From Prauserella isguenensis (GTDB taxonomy: Bacteria > Actinomycetota > Actinomycetes > Mycobacteriales > Pseudonocardiaceae): DNA of 64,000 nt. The stretch spans positions 1 through 64,000 of the forward strand of contig NZ_JACHWU010000002.1 in assembly GCF_014191605.1 (NCBI RefSeq). Reading direction: 5' to 3'. Under the pieces are notes generated by a model. It saw only the letters and a program-made list of their open reading frames with translations. It was not told the DNA's origin and made no database searches. Below are positions 30,036 to 38,073 of the stretch, in pieces (positions within the stretch are counted from its first letter, which is position 1; every line of letters starts with the position of its first letter). The position numbers were made by a program, and so were the translations under genes.

Positions 30036-31241
30036 ATGGCGGTCAAGTCACTCGACGATCTGGTAGCCGACGGGGGAGTCGCGGGGCGGCACGTGTTGGT
30101 CCGGTCGGACCTGAACGTGCCGCTCGACGGCGCCACCATCACCGACGACGGCCGGGTTCGTGCCGCCCTGCCGACCATCCGCCGCCTCGCCGAGGCGGGC
30201 GCGCGAGTGGTCGTCACCGCGCACCTGGGCAGGCCCAAGGGCGCACCCGACGACACGTACTCGCTCCGTCCCGTCGCCGCGCGCCTCGGTGAACTCCTCG
30301 GCAGCGACGTCCCGCTCGCCGGCGACGTCGTGGGGCGCGAGGCACGCGACGTCACGGCGAGCCTGGCCGACGGCCAGGTCGCCATGGTGGAGAACGTCCG
30401 GTTCGACCCCCGGGAGACGAGCAAGGACGCCGACGAACGCGCCGCACTGGCCCGCGAGCTGGCCTCGCTGGTCGGCTCCGGCGCCGCCTTCGTGTCCGAC
30501 GGTTTCGGCGTGGTGCACCGCAAGCAGGCGTCCGTCTACGACGTCGCCCGCGAGCTGCCCGCCTACGCGGGTGGGCTCGTGCTCTCCGAGCTCGAGGTGC
30601 TGCGCACCCTGACCGGTGACCCGCAGCGGCCGTACGCCGTGGTGCTGGGCGGTTCGAAGGTCTCCGACAAGCTCGCCGTCATCGAGGCGCTGCTGCCGAA
30701 GGTCGACCGGCTGCTGGTCGGCGGCGGCATGTGCTTCACGTTCCTCGCCGCGCAGGGCCAGGGGGTCGGCGGCTCCCTGCTCGAGGCGGACATGGTCGAC
30801 ACGTGCAAGCGGCTGCTGGCCGAGGCGGGCGACAAGCTCATGCTGCCGGTCGACGTCGTCGCCGCGGACGCATTCTCCGCCGACGCCGCCACCCGCACGG
30901 TCGCGGCGGGCGAGATCGAGGACGGCTGGATGGGCCTCGACATCGGCCCGGAGTCGGTGCGCCGGTTCGCCGACGCCGTCGGCTCGGCGAAGACCGTGTT
31001 CTGGAACGGCCCGATGGGTGTGTTCGAGATGGCACCGTTCGCGGGCGGTACCCGCGGCGTGGCGCAGGCCGTCGCCGACGGCGACGCCTTCAGCGTCGTC
31101 GGCGGCGGCGACTCGGCGGCCGCGGTGCGGCAGCTCGGACTGCCCGAGGACGGGTTCTCGCACATCTCCACCGGCGGCGGAGCCTCGTTGGAGTACCTGG
31201 AAGGCAAGGACCTGCCCGGCGTGGCGGTCTTGAGCGAGTGA
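30036..31241 (+). CDS. pgk: phosphoglycerate kinase
   Basis: 401 residues. N-terminal [28 protein letters not shown] and [12 protein letters not shown] bind 3-phosphoglycerate; [41 protein letters not shown] and [16 protein letters not shown] form the nucleotide domain; [21 protein letters not shown] ends it. It makes ATP from 1,3-bisphosphoglycerate. The ATG lies 3 nt after the gap stop. Confidence 0.98.
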   Translation: MAVKSLDDLVADGGVAGRHVLVRSDLNVPLDGATITDDGRVRAALPTIRRLAEAGARVVVTAHLGRPKGAPDDTYSLRPVAARLGELLGSDVPLAGDVVGREARDVTASLADGQVAMVENVRFDPRETSKDADERAALARELASLVGSGAAFVSDGFGVVHRKQASVYDVARELPAYAGGLVLSELEVLRTLTGDPQRPYAVVLGGSKVSDKLAVIEALLPKVDRLLVGGGMCFTFLAAQGQGVGGSLLEADMVDTCKRLLAEAGDKLMLPVDVVAADAFSADAATRTVAAGEIEDGWMGLDIGPESVRRFADAVGSAKTVFWNGPMGVFEMAPFAGGTRGVAQAVADGDAFSVVGGGDSAAAVRQLGLPEDGFSHISTGGGASLEYLEGKDLPGVAVLSE

Positions 31242-31267
31242 CCTGCAGGCTCGGCGCGCCCTGGGGC

Positions 31268-31307
31268 GTACCGAGGGCACTTGCCGTACGGCACGTGCCC
31301 TCGGTAC
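31268..31307. promoter_or_regulatory. 40-bp near-perfect palindrome between pgk and tpiA
   Basis: gtaccgagggcac (31268-31280) pairs with gtgccctcggtac (31295-31307), and the 12 nt in the middle, tgccgtacggca (31282-31293), are themselves a perfect palindrome; only the pair 31281/31294 does not match. No T run follows. It could be an RNA hairpin that sets the pgk:tpiA ratio, a terminator, or a protein operator. Confidence 0.6.
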
Positions 31308-31361
31308 ACATCCCCGAGAAGTCCCATTCCCCGTCCGACTCGTGATCCGTGAGGTGCAGGC

Positions 31362-32147
31362 GTGACCCGCAAGCCGCTCGTAGCCGGCAACTGGAAGATG
31401 AATCTGAACCACCTCGAGGCCATCGCCCTGGTGCAGAAGATCGCCTTCTCGCTGCCGGAGAAGTACTACTCGAAGGTGGACGTGGCGGTCATTCCGCCGT
31501 TCACCGACATCCGCAGCGTGCAGACGCTCGTCGACGGCGACAAGCTGCTGCTCACCTACGGCGCGCAGGACGTGTCGCAGCACGCGTCCGGCGCCTACAC
31601 CGGTGAGGTGTCGGCGTCGATGCTCGCCAAGCTCGGCTGCACCTACGCGGTGATCGGCCACTCGGAGCGGCGCGAGCACCACGACGAGAGCGACGAGGTC
31701 GTCAACAAGAAGGTGCGAGCCGCGCTCAAGAACGAGCTGACTCCGATCCTGTGCGTCGGTGAGCCGCTCGAGGTCCGGGAGGCCGGTGACCACATCACGC
31801 ACACCACCACGCAGCTCATCGAAGGCCTGAAGGGGCTGAAGAGCGAGCAGGTGGCCGACATCGTGGTCGCGTACGAGCCGGTGTGGGCGATCGGCACGGG
31901 CCGGGTCGCGACGCCCGCGGACGCGGAAGAGGTGTGCGCCGCGCTGCGCAGCGCACTGGCCGAGAAGTACGGTGCCGACCTCGCCGCCGGAGTGCGCGTC
32001 CTCTACGGTGGCTCGGTGAAGTCGGGCAACATCGCGGAGCTCATCGGCTGTGAGAACGTGGACGGTGCGCTCGTCGGCGGCGCCAGTCTCGACGGCGATG
32101 AATTCACGAAACTCTGCGCGATGGCCGCTGGAGGCCCGCTACCCTGA
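31362..32147 (+). CDS. tpiA: triosephosphate isomerase
   Basis: 261 residues. Substrate Lys in [11 protein letters not shown], catalytic His100 in [13 protein letters not shown], catalytic Glu172 in [10 protein letters not shown], and the phosphate loops [11 protein letters not shown] and [13 protein letters not shown]. It interconverts dihydroxyacetone phosphate and glyceraldehyde 3-phosphate. GTG 31362 is used. It is separated from pgk by 120 bp with a large palindrome. Confidence 0.98.
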   Translation: MTRKPLVAGNWKMNLNHLEAIALVQKIAFSLPEKYYSKVDVAVIPPFTDIRSVQTLVDGDKLLLTYGAQDVSQHASGAYTGEVSASMLAKLGCTYAVIGHSERREHHDESDEVVNKKVRAALKNELTPILCVGEPLEVREAGDHITHTTTQLIEGLKGLKSEQVADIVVAYEPVWAIGTGRVATPADAEEVCAALRSALAEKYGADLAAGVRVLYGGSVKSGNIAELIGCENVDGALVGGASLDGDEFTKLCAMAAGGPLP

Positions 32148-32164
32148 CCGCGTGTGGCACCCGC

Positions 32165-32170
32165 TACTCT
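32165..32170 (+). promoter_or_regulatory. -10 box TACTCT before secG
   Basis: TACTCT lies between the arms of a small hairpin, ggcaccc (32157-32163) and gggtgcc (32171-32177). It could start a secG-rbpA transcript with a leader of about 30 nt. Confidence 0.35.
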
Positions 32171-32206
32171 GGGTGCCCTCGCCACCCGCAGTAGACAGAG
32201 GATGAC

Positions 32207-32437
32207 ATGCAACTGTTCCTGCAAATCTTGTTGGTCGTGACCAGCGTTCTGCTGATCATCGCGGTGCTGCTGCACCGTGGCCGCGGTGGGGGACTGTCGT
32301 CCTTGTTCGGTGGCGGGATGCAGGCCAGCCTGGCCGGCTCGAGCCGGGCCGAGTCGAACCTCGACAAGGTCACGATCGGGCTCGCCGCAGTCTGGCTCAT
32401 CGCGATCATCGGGCTCGGCCTGCTCCTCAAACTCTGA
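32207..32437 (+). CDS. secG: protein translocase subunit SecG
   Basis: 76 residues with two membrane helices (about 2-22 and 57-75) joined by the typical SecG loop GGGLSSLFGGGMQASLAGSSRAESNLDKVT. It is the accessory subunit of SecYEG. The place right after tpiA is conserved in actinobacteria. AGAGGATG precedes the ATG. Confidence 0.95.
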   Translation: MQLFLQILLVVTSVLLIIAVLLHRGRGGGLSSLFGGGMQASLAGSSRAESNLDKVTIGLAAVWLIAIIGLGLLLKL

Positions 32438-32485
32438 TCGGTCGCGTGCCGCGGGGCACGCCGGGTTACTGGTGGGTGAGGTTTG

Positions 32486-32833
32486 ATGGTTGGCGGTAAC
32501 GCGATCCGGGGGACGCGCATCGGCGCGGCCGGTCCGTCGAGCGAATCCGAGCGCGGGGAGACCGCGCCGCGGAGCGTCGTGTCGTACTGGTGCGCCAACG
32601 GGCACGAGTCGCGGCTGTCGTTCGCGCTCGACGCCGAGATCCCGGACGAATGGGACTGTCCGAAATGCGGTCTGCCCGGTGGGCAGGACGTGCAGAACCC
32701 GCCGTCGGCGGGGCGGACGGAGCCGTTCAAGTCCCATCTCGAATACGTCAAGGAACGACGTAGCGACGAGGAGGGCGAAGCCCTGCTCGAGGAGGCACTG
32801 GAGAAGCTGCGCCAGCGCCGCGGCAGGGCCTGA
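32486..32833 (+). CDS. rbpA: RNA polymerase-binding protein RbpA
   Basis: 115 residues. MVGGNAIRGTRIGA is the conserved N-terminal tail; the zinc core is YWCANGHESRLSFALDAE with DEWDCPKCGLPG; EPFKSHLEYVKERRSDEEGEALLEEALEKL is the basic linker and sigma-binding domain. RbpA stabilises the open complex at HrdB/SigA promoters and is confined to Actinobacteria. The ATG is preferred to a TTG one codon upstream. Confidence 0.97.
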   Translation: MVGGNAIRGTRIGAAGPSSESERGETAPRSVVSYWCANGHESRLSFALDAEIPDEWDCPKCGLPGGQDVQNPPSAGRTEPFKSHLEYVKERRSDEEGEALLEEALEKLRQRRGRA

Positions 32834-32889
32834 ACGGGCACCGCGCACGCACGTCGCTCCGGTCCTCCGGCAGTGAGTTCGTAACCGGG

Positions 32890-32925
32890 TTCGCCGGGTG
32901 ACGGAGTGTTCCGTCACCCGGCGAA
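32890..32925. terminator. bidirectional terminator hairpin, rbpA/histidine kinase
   Basis: A perfect 16-bp stem (ttcgccgggtgacgga at 32890-32905, complement at 32910-32925) with a gtgt loop lies between two convergent genes. Confidence 0.8.
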
Positions 32926-32950
32926 CGCATGTCTGAGGGGCCGCCGGTCG

Positions 32951-34216
32951 TCAGGCTGTGGGGGTCTCCATCGGCTCGGCGTCCTCCGCCGTGTCGTCGA
33001 CTGTGTTGACGGGATAGCGCGCGGTGACGCAGAAGCCACCGTCCGAGGTGGGTGCCGACTCGACCGTGCCGCCGAGCTTCCTGGCGCGCTCGGCCAGGCC
33101 CGTGAGGCCGTAGCCGCCCGATGGCAGGGGGCCACTGTCGGCCGCCCGTGCAGGGGGGTCGTTGCGGACCTCCACGTGCAGGGCTTCGTCGTCGGCCGAG
33201 ACCGTGATCACCGTCGTCGCGCCCGGTGCGTGCTTGCGGACGTTGGTGAGCGACTCCTGCACCGTTCGGTACGCCGCCGCCGATACCTGGTCGGGTACGT
33301 GCGCGGGCAGCGTGTCGAGGTGGAGCTTCACCGGCACCTGACAGCCCTGCACGAGGTCGGGGATCTCGCAGACCTTGGGTGAGGGGCCGTCGTCGTCGAC
33401 GGAGCCGGACCGGAGCAGGCCGACGAGGCCGCGAAGCTCTTCGAGCGTCTGCGTGCTCAGCTCACGGACGGTGCGTGCGGTACGTTCCGCCTCCCCGCCC
33501 GGCGCTGCCGCCGTGAGCACGCCTGCCTGCATCGCGATGAGCGTGATGTTGTGCGACACGACGTCGTGCATCTCTCTGGCCAGCCGGGTGCGTTCCTCGG
33601 CCCGCACCATCTCGGCGTGCAGTTTGCGTTCGCGGTCGCGGCTCGCGGCCAGTTCGGCCAGCCGGGTGGCCAGTTGCTGCCGCGCGCCGATGAGCAGTCC
33701 GATCGCCAGCGGCATCCCCGCCACGACCGTGCTGTAGATGACGTCGAGCGCGTGGAGCTGCCAGCTCAGGGCGACGAACTCGTCGAGGGGCCACAGGATG
33801 AAACGGCACATCCAGACCAGCCAGGCGCCGACCCAGACCTGCCAGTGGGTCTGCTTGCGGGTGGCCAGGAATCCGAGCGCCATCATGGCGGCGACCTGCG
33901 CCCAACCTGCCATGAACCCGGGCGTGGCGAGCAGCAGCACCGTGAAGGGGAACCAGCGGCGCAGCAGCAGGGCGCCGCAACTGAGGGCCGACAGATACAC
34001 CGAGTACGTCGGTGCGTCGTCGGGAACTACGAGCCACACGTCCAGAACGGCGATCAGGAACACCGAGGCGTCGATGACGGTGCTCCGGACCCCGGTGCGG
34101 CTCCACAAGGTCGTCAGCGAGTTTCGGATGGCGGAGAACGCGAGGCGTACGCGGTGTGCCACGGAGCGCGGGCCCTGAAGCGAGACGTCAGGGAGAAACG
34201 TTCCCTCTGTGGTCAT
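32951..34216 (-). CDS. orphan NarL-family sensor histidine kinase
   Basis: 421 residues. Five or six membrane helices (about 45-175) without a large sensor loop, a linker, then a HisKA_3 domain with phosphoacceptor His217 in RLAREMHDVVSHNITLIAMQ, and an HATPase domain with N box QESLTNVRKHAPGATT and G box GYGLTGLAERARKLGG. ATG 34216 follows AGAGG. No response regulator gene is next to it, unlike most of this class, so its partner is elsewhere. The ligand is unknown. TAACAT at 34301-34306 (minus) may be its -10 box. Confidence 0.85.
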   Translation of the reverse strand: MTTEGTFLPDVSLQGPRSVAHRVRLAFSAIRNSLTTLWSRTGVRSTVIDASVFLIAVLDVWLVVPDDAPTYSVYLSALSCGALLLRRWFPFTVLLLATPGFMAGWAQVAAMMALGFLATRKQTHWQVWVGAWLVWMCRFILWPLDEFVALSWQLHALDVIYSTVVAGMPLAIGLLIGARQQLATRLAELAASRDRERKLHAEMVRAEERTRLAREMHDVVSHNITLIAMQAGVLTAAAPGGEAERTARTVRELSTQTLEELRGLVGLLRSGSVDDDGPSPKVCEIPDLVQGCQVPVKLHLDTLPAHVPDQVSAAAYRTVQESLTNVRKHAPGATTVITVSADDEALHVEVRNDPPARAADSGPLPSGGYGLTGLAERARKLGGTVESAPTSDGGFCVTARYPVNTVDDTAEDAEPMETPTA

Positions 34217-34328
34217 GGTCGAGACCTCTCGTCTTGTGGACCTCACCATGAGAGGACATTCTGCCCCGAAGTGTCTCCCTATTCGGGAAAAAGTGTGCGG
34301 ATGTTAACGCACCGCGCATGAGATTTTC

Positions 34329-34364
34329 GTGTGATGCCACCTGCATGTGCAGGCGGCATCACAC
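34329..34364 (-). terminator. hairpin after the pentose phosphate operon
   Basis: gtgtgatgccacctgc (34329-34344) pairs with gcaggcggcatcacac (34349-34364), 16 bp with one non-Watson-Crick pair and an atgt loop, just after the pgl stop. Confidence 0.65.
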
Positions 34365-34379
34365 CTGTGGGTAGCGCTC

Positions 34380-35153
34380 CTACACGTGCTGTGACCAGGA
34401 GAGTCCTGCTGCGGCCTCGGTGTCGAGCAGCCACCGTGTCCGCTCGGTGCCGCGGGCACCCGCAACCGGCAGCGCGATCTCACCCGAGCCGCGGTGCGCC
34501 GCGGCGACCGCATCCGCCTTCGCAGCCCCCGCGGTCACCAGCCACACCTCGGTGGCCCGCCGGATCGCCGGGAAGGTCAACGACACCCGCGTCGGCGGCG
34601 GCTTGGGACAGTCCCGCACCGCGACCACCGACCGCTCGGTCTCGTGGGCCGCGGGCGTGTCGGGGAAGATCGAGGCGGTGTGGCCCTCACCGCCGAGGCC
34701 CAGGATCATCACGTCGAACGCCGGGACGTCACCGTCGGTGGCCGTGGCGGCCAGCACCCGGGCGTAGGCCGCCGCCGCGGCGTCGGGGTCGTCGCCGAAC
34801 TCGCCGTCCGACGGCGCCATGGCGTGGACCCGGGCGCGGTCGACCGGTACGTGGTCGAGCAGCGCCTCCCGCGCCTGTCTCTCGTTGCGCTCCGGGTCGT
34901 CGGCCGGGACGAACCGGTCGTCGCCCCAGAACACGTCGAGCCGTGACCAGTCGACCGCGTCCCTGGCAGGGGAGTGGCGCACGTACTCGAGGATCGCGAT
35001 ACCCGTACCGCCACCGGTGAGCACCACCGACGCCGACCCACGGGCCGCCTGCGCATCGGCGAGGGCCGTGATCAGCCGTGCGGCGGTCGCCGCGGCCAGC
35101 ACGTCGGCATCGGAGTGGACGACGACCTCGCCCGTCTGCGAGGTGGTGGTCAT
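34380..35153 (-). CDS. pgl: 6-phosphogluconolactonase
   Basis: 257 residues of the DevB/SOL family, which hydrolyses 6-phosphogluconolactone made by Zwf. Motifs: VVLTGGGTGIAILEYV, WSRLDVFWGDDRFVPADDPERNERQAREALL, VMILGLGGEGHTASIFP and RVSLTFPAIRRATEVWLVTAGAAKADAV. The ATG overlaps the opcA stop. It is last in the operon. Confidence 0.95.
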   Translation of the reverse strand: MTTTSQTGEVVVHSDADVLAAATAARLITALADAQAARGSASVVLTGGGTGIAILEYVRHSPARDAVDWSRLDVFWGDDRFVPADDPERNERQAREALLDHVPVDRARVHAMAPSDGEFGDDPDAAAAAYARVLAATATDGDVPAFDVMILGLGGEGHTASIFPDTPAAHETERSVVAVRDCPKPPPTRVSLTFPAIRRATEVWLVTAGAAKADAVAAAHRGSGEIALPVAGARGTERTRWLLDTEAAAGLSWSQHV

Positions 35154-36316
35154 GTGCGGCCCTTCCCGGTCTTCGCGGCGCTCCGCTTCGCGGAGGACGT
35201 CTTCGACTTCGATGCCTTCGCCGTGGACGCCGTCGACTTCGACGACGTGGACTTGCCCGACGACCCGGACTTCGTCTTGGATCTCGAACCCGACTTCGAA
35301 TCCGACGCCGACTTCGAATCCGAGGCCGACCGGGTGTCCGAGGACTTCTGTGCAGCCGACGTCGACGTCTCGGCGGCCGAGGACGAACCGCGGTTGCGGG
35401 CACCCGACAGCTTGGCCAGACCGTGCAGTGACGCCTCGTACACCGCGTCCGAATCGAGCCGCCGGAGCTCCTCGACCAGGCAGTCCCGGTTGTCGCGGCG
35501 GTGGAGGGCCACCTTCCGCGTCGGCTGGCCCGGCTGCGTGAGCGTGCCCGTACGCCCGTCGGGACGTTCGATCGACACGGGGCCCGACGGACGGTCCAGC
35601 GTCACCGACAGGATGCCTTGTGCCTCGGAGGTCCTGACCCGCTTCACCGGAACGTCCAGATACGCGGCCAGCCAGCCCGCGAGCAGCTCCGTCGACGGCG
35701 AATCGGCCTCGCCGGTGACCGTCGCGCCCGTCACCTGTTCGTACGGCGGCAGATCCAGCGCCCCGGCCAGCTGTGCCCGCCAGTGCGTCAGCCGGGTCCA
35801 GGCCATGTCGGTGTCACCCTCGGCGTAGGCCTTCGACCGGGCCAGCAGTGACCGGATCGGATTCTTCTCGGCCGCCGAATCGGTGATCCGCCGCTGGGCC
35901 AGCCTGCCGAGGGGATCCTTCAGCGGCGACTTGGGACCGTTGCTCGGCCACCACGTCACGATGGGCGCGTCGGGCAGCAGCAGCGGCACCACCGCGCTCT
36001 GCCCCTGATTCGCCAGCGGACCGTACAGCCGGAGCACGACGACCTCGCTCGCGCCCGCGTCACCGCCGACGCGGATCTGACCGTCGATGCGCGGCGCCGC
36101 CGTACGGACACCCTTCGCCACGACGATCACCCGCGACGGATGCTCGCGGCTCGCCTCGTTCGCCGCGTCGATCGCATCCTCGAGCTGCTCGTCGTCCTCC
36201 GCGACGATCACCAGCGTCAGGACCCGGCCCAGCGCGACCGCGCCGCCGCGTTCCCGCAGCTCGACCATTTTCTTGTTCAGCTGCGACGTCGTCGTCGACG
36301 GCAGATCGATGATCAC
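35150..36316 (-). CDS. opcA: glucose-6-phosphate dehydrogenase assembly protein OpcA with Lys/Ser-rich tail
   Basis: 388 residues. VIIDLPSTTTSQLNKKMVELRERGGAVALGRVLTLVIV is the standard OpcA start; VVLRLYGPLANQGQSAVVPLLLPDAPIVTWWP follows. OpcA is needed for active Zwf in actinobacteria and cyanobacteria. The last 65 residues are an unusual Ser/Lys/Ala tail (DSKSASDSKSGSRSKTKSGS) like a histone H1 tail. GTG 36316 with GGAGG is chosen; it is the last of four copies of the same start site created by a 77-bp tandem repeat. Confidence 0.92.
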   Translation of the reverse strand: MIIDLPSTTTSQLNKKMVELRERGGAVALGRVLTLVIVAEDDEQLEDAIDAANEASREHPSRVIVVAKGVRTAAPRIDGQIRVGGDAGASEVVVLRLYGPLANQGQSAVVPLLLPDAPIVTWWPSNGPKSPLKDPLGRLAQRRITDSAAEKNPIRSLLARSKAYAEGDTDMAWTRLTHWRAQLAGALDLPPYEQVTGATVTGEADSPSTELLAGWLAAYLDVPVKRVRTSEAQGILSVTLDRPSGPVSIERPDGRTGTLTQPGQPTRKVALHRRDNRDCLVEELRRLDSDAVYEASLHGLAKLSGARNRGSSSAAETSTSAAQKSSDTRSASDSKSASDSKSGSRSKTKSGSSGKSTSSKSTASTAKASKSKTSSAKRSAAKTGKGRT

Positions 36317-36393
36317 GGGCGCCTCCAGTGTTGTGCGGGGCACCCGCACCCGGTCGGCCCCCCGCGATCGAGGATTACGCAAGGATGGATCAC
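36313..36393 (-). CDS. 26-codon mini-ORF 3, overlapping the opcA start
   Basis: Same sequence as mini-ORF 2; its TGA at 36313-36315 overlaps the true opcA GTG at 36316. If ribosomes pass from zwf to opcA by coupling, they would have to re-initiate three extra times. Confidence 0.35.
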   Translation of the reverse strand: MIHPCVILDRGGPTGCGCPAQHWRRP

Positions 36394-36470
36394 GGGCGCC
36401 TCCAGTGTTGTGCGGGGCACCCGCACCCGGTCGGCCCCCCGCGATCGAGGATTACGCAAGGATGGATCAC
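36390..36470 (-). CDS. 26-codon mini-ORF 2 in the zwf/opcA repeat
   Basis: Same frame as mini-ORF 1 in the next repeat unit (starts VIHPCVILDRGG, ends QHWRRP). Start and stop overlap the neighbouring mini-ORFs as GTGA. Confidence 0.35.
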   Translation of the reverse strand: MIHPCVILDRGGPTGCGCPAQHWRRP

Positions 36471-36547
36471 GGGCGCCTCCAGTGTTCTGCGGGGCACCCG
36501 CACCCGGTCGGCCCCCCGCGATCGAGGGCTACGCAAGGATGGATCAC
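36467..36547 (-). CDS. 26-codon mini-ORF 1 in the zwf/opcA repeat
   Basis: GTG at 36547 overlaps the zwf TGA and opens a 26-residue frame (starts VIHPCVALDRGG, ends HWRRP) that stops in TGA overlapping the next GTG. The ribosome binding site GGAGG is the one at the end of zwf. The C-terminal WRRP copies the zwf end. Whether it is translated to a stable peptide is unknown. Confidence 0.35.
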   Translation of the reverse strand: MIHPCVALDRGGPTGCGCPAEHWRRP

Positions 36548-38073
36548 GGGCGCCTCCAGTTGCGGCCTGTGCGCTCCAGCATCCGGTCCGCCGACGGCGG
36601 ACCCCAGCTGCCGGGCGCGTACGGCTCGGGACTGCCCTGTTCGGCCCAGTGCTGCAGGATCGGGTCGAGGATCTTCCAGGACAGCTCGACCTCTTCGTTC
36701 ACGGGGAACAGCGACGGCTCGCCCAGCAGGACGTCGAGGATCAGCCGCTCGTAGGCCTCCGGCGAGCTCTCGGTGAACGAATGGCCGTAGCCGAAGTCCA
36801 TCGTGACGTCCCGGACCTCCATGGTCGTGCCCGGAACCTTCGACCCGAACCGCATCGTCACGCCCTCGTCCGGCTGCACCCGGATGACGAGGGCGTTCTC
36901 GCCGAGCTCCTCGGTCGCGGTGGAGTCGAACGGCAGGTGCGGTGCCCGCTTGAAGACCACGGCGATCTCCGTCACCCGCCTGCCCAGCCGCTTACCGGTG
37001 CGCAGGTAGAACGGCACGCCCGCCCACCGGCGGTTCTGCACCTCGAGCGTCACCGCCGCGTAGGTCTCGGTCGTCGACTCCTTACGGAACCCCGCCTCCT
37101 GGGACAGCCCGGGAACCTTCTTGCCGCCCTGCCAGCCGCCGGAGTACTGTCCGGCCGCCGTCGTCTCGTCGAACGGGCCGACCGGCTTCGTCGCGCCCAG
37201 CACCTTGACCTTCTCGGCCCGCAGCGCGCCCGGCTCGAACGAGACCGGCTCCTCCATCGCCGTCAGTGCGAGCAGTTGCAGCAGGTGGTTCTGGATCACG
37301 TCACGGGCCGCGCCGATGCCGTCGTAGTACGCGGCCCGGCCGCCGAGGCCGATGTCCTCGGCCATCGTGATCTGCACGTGGTCGACGTAGTGAGCGTTCC
37401 ACAGCGGTTCGAACAACTGGTTCGCGAACCGCAGCGCCATGATGTTCTGCACCGTCTCCTTGCCGAGATAGTGGTCGATGCGGAACACCGACTCCTCGGG
37501 GAAGACGTGGTTCACCACGGCGTTGAGCTCCTGGGCACTGGCGAGGTCGTGACCGAACGGTTTCTCGATCACCACGCGGCGCCACGTGTCGGCGTCGCAG
37601 TCGGCGAGCCCGCTGCGGGAGAGCTGCTTGGTCACGATGGGGAACGCCCACGGCGGTATCGACAGGTAGAACGCCGTGTTGCCGCCCGTGCCGCGTTCGG
37701 CGTCCAGGTCGTGCACGGTCTGGGCCAGCCGGTCGAACGCGTCGTCGTCGTCGAACGTGCCCTGTACGAACCGGATGCCTTCCGCGAGCCGGTTCCAGAC
37801 CGACTCGCGGAACGGCGTCCGGGCGTACTCGGCGACGGCGTCGTGGACCACCTCGCCGAAGTCCTGGTTCTCCCACTCGCGGCGGGCGAATCCGATGAGT
37901 GAGAAGCCCGGGGGCAGCAGCCCGCGGTGGGCCAGGTCGTAGATCGCCGGCATCAGCTTCTTGCGGGACAAGTCGCCCGTGACGCCGAAAATCACCAGGC
38001 TGGACGGCCCGGCGATGCGGGGGAGCCGTTTGTCCCTGGCGTCGCGGAGCGGATTGGCCCAGCTACTCGTCAT
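36544..38073 (-). CDS. zwf: glucose-6-phosphate 1-dehydrogenase
   Basis: 509 residues. NADP site LVIFGVTGDLSRKKLMPAIY, active-site RIDHYLGKETVQNIMALRFAN, and VVIEKPFGHDLASAQELN. It makes NADPH and 6-phosphogluconolactone. The ATG overlaps the pgi stop by 4 nt. Its last codons (NWRRP, stop) also form the ribosome binding site and start of the next frame in the 77-bp repeat. Confidence 0.98.
   Translation of the reverse strand: MTSSWANPLRDARDKRLPRIAGPSSLVIFGVTGDLSRKKLMPAIYDLAHRGLLPPGFSLIGFARREWENQDFGEVVHDAVAEYARTPFRESVWNRLAEGIRFVQGTFDDDDAFDRLAQTVHDLDAERGTGGNTAFYLSIPPWAFPIVTKQLSRSGLADCDADTWRRVVIEKPFGHDLASAQELNAVVNHVFPEESVFRIDHYLGKETVQNIMALRFANQLFEPLWNAHYVDHVQITMAEDIGLGGRAAYYDGIGAARDVIQNHLLQLLALTAMEEPVSFEPGALRAEKVKVLGATKPVGPFDETTAAGQYSGGWQGGKKVPGLSQEAGFRKESTTETYAAVTLEVQNRRWAGVPFYLRTGKRLGRRVTEIAVVFKRAPHLPFDSTATEELGENALVIRVQPDEGVTMRFGSKVPGTTMEVRDVTMDFGYGHSFTESSPEAYERLILDVLLGEPSLFPVNEEVELSWKILDPILQHWAEQGSPEPYAPGSWGPPSADRMLERTGRNWRRP

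Larger units (their letters stand above)
36311..36560. repeat. 77-bp tandem repeat at the zwf/opcA junction (3 full units plus 19 bp)
   Basis: Units at 36311-36387, 36388-36464 and 36465-36541, with a 19-bp partial unit at 36542-36560. The first two are identical; the third, nearest zwf, differs at three positions (ttctgc for ttgtgc, gggct for ggatt). On the minus strand each unit ends in ctggaggcgcccgtgatc, the zwf C-terminal codons, ribosome binding site and opcA GTG. The array therefore lies exactly between a duplicated stop-start junction. It is intergenic, contains GC-rich dyads, and has no spacers, so it is not a CRISPR. Confidence 0.95.

Noticed and set aside
36311-36560. CRISPR array
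   Set aside because: Units are contiguous with no unique spacers and no cas genes are nearby; it is a tandem duplication.
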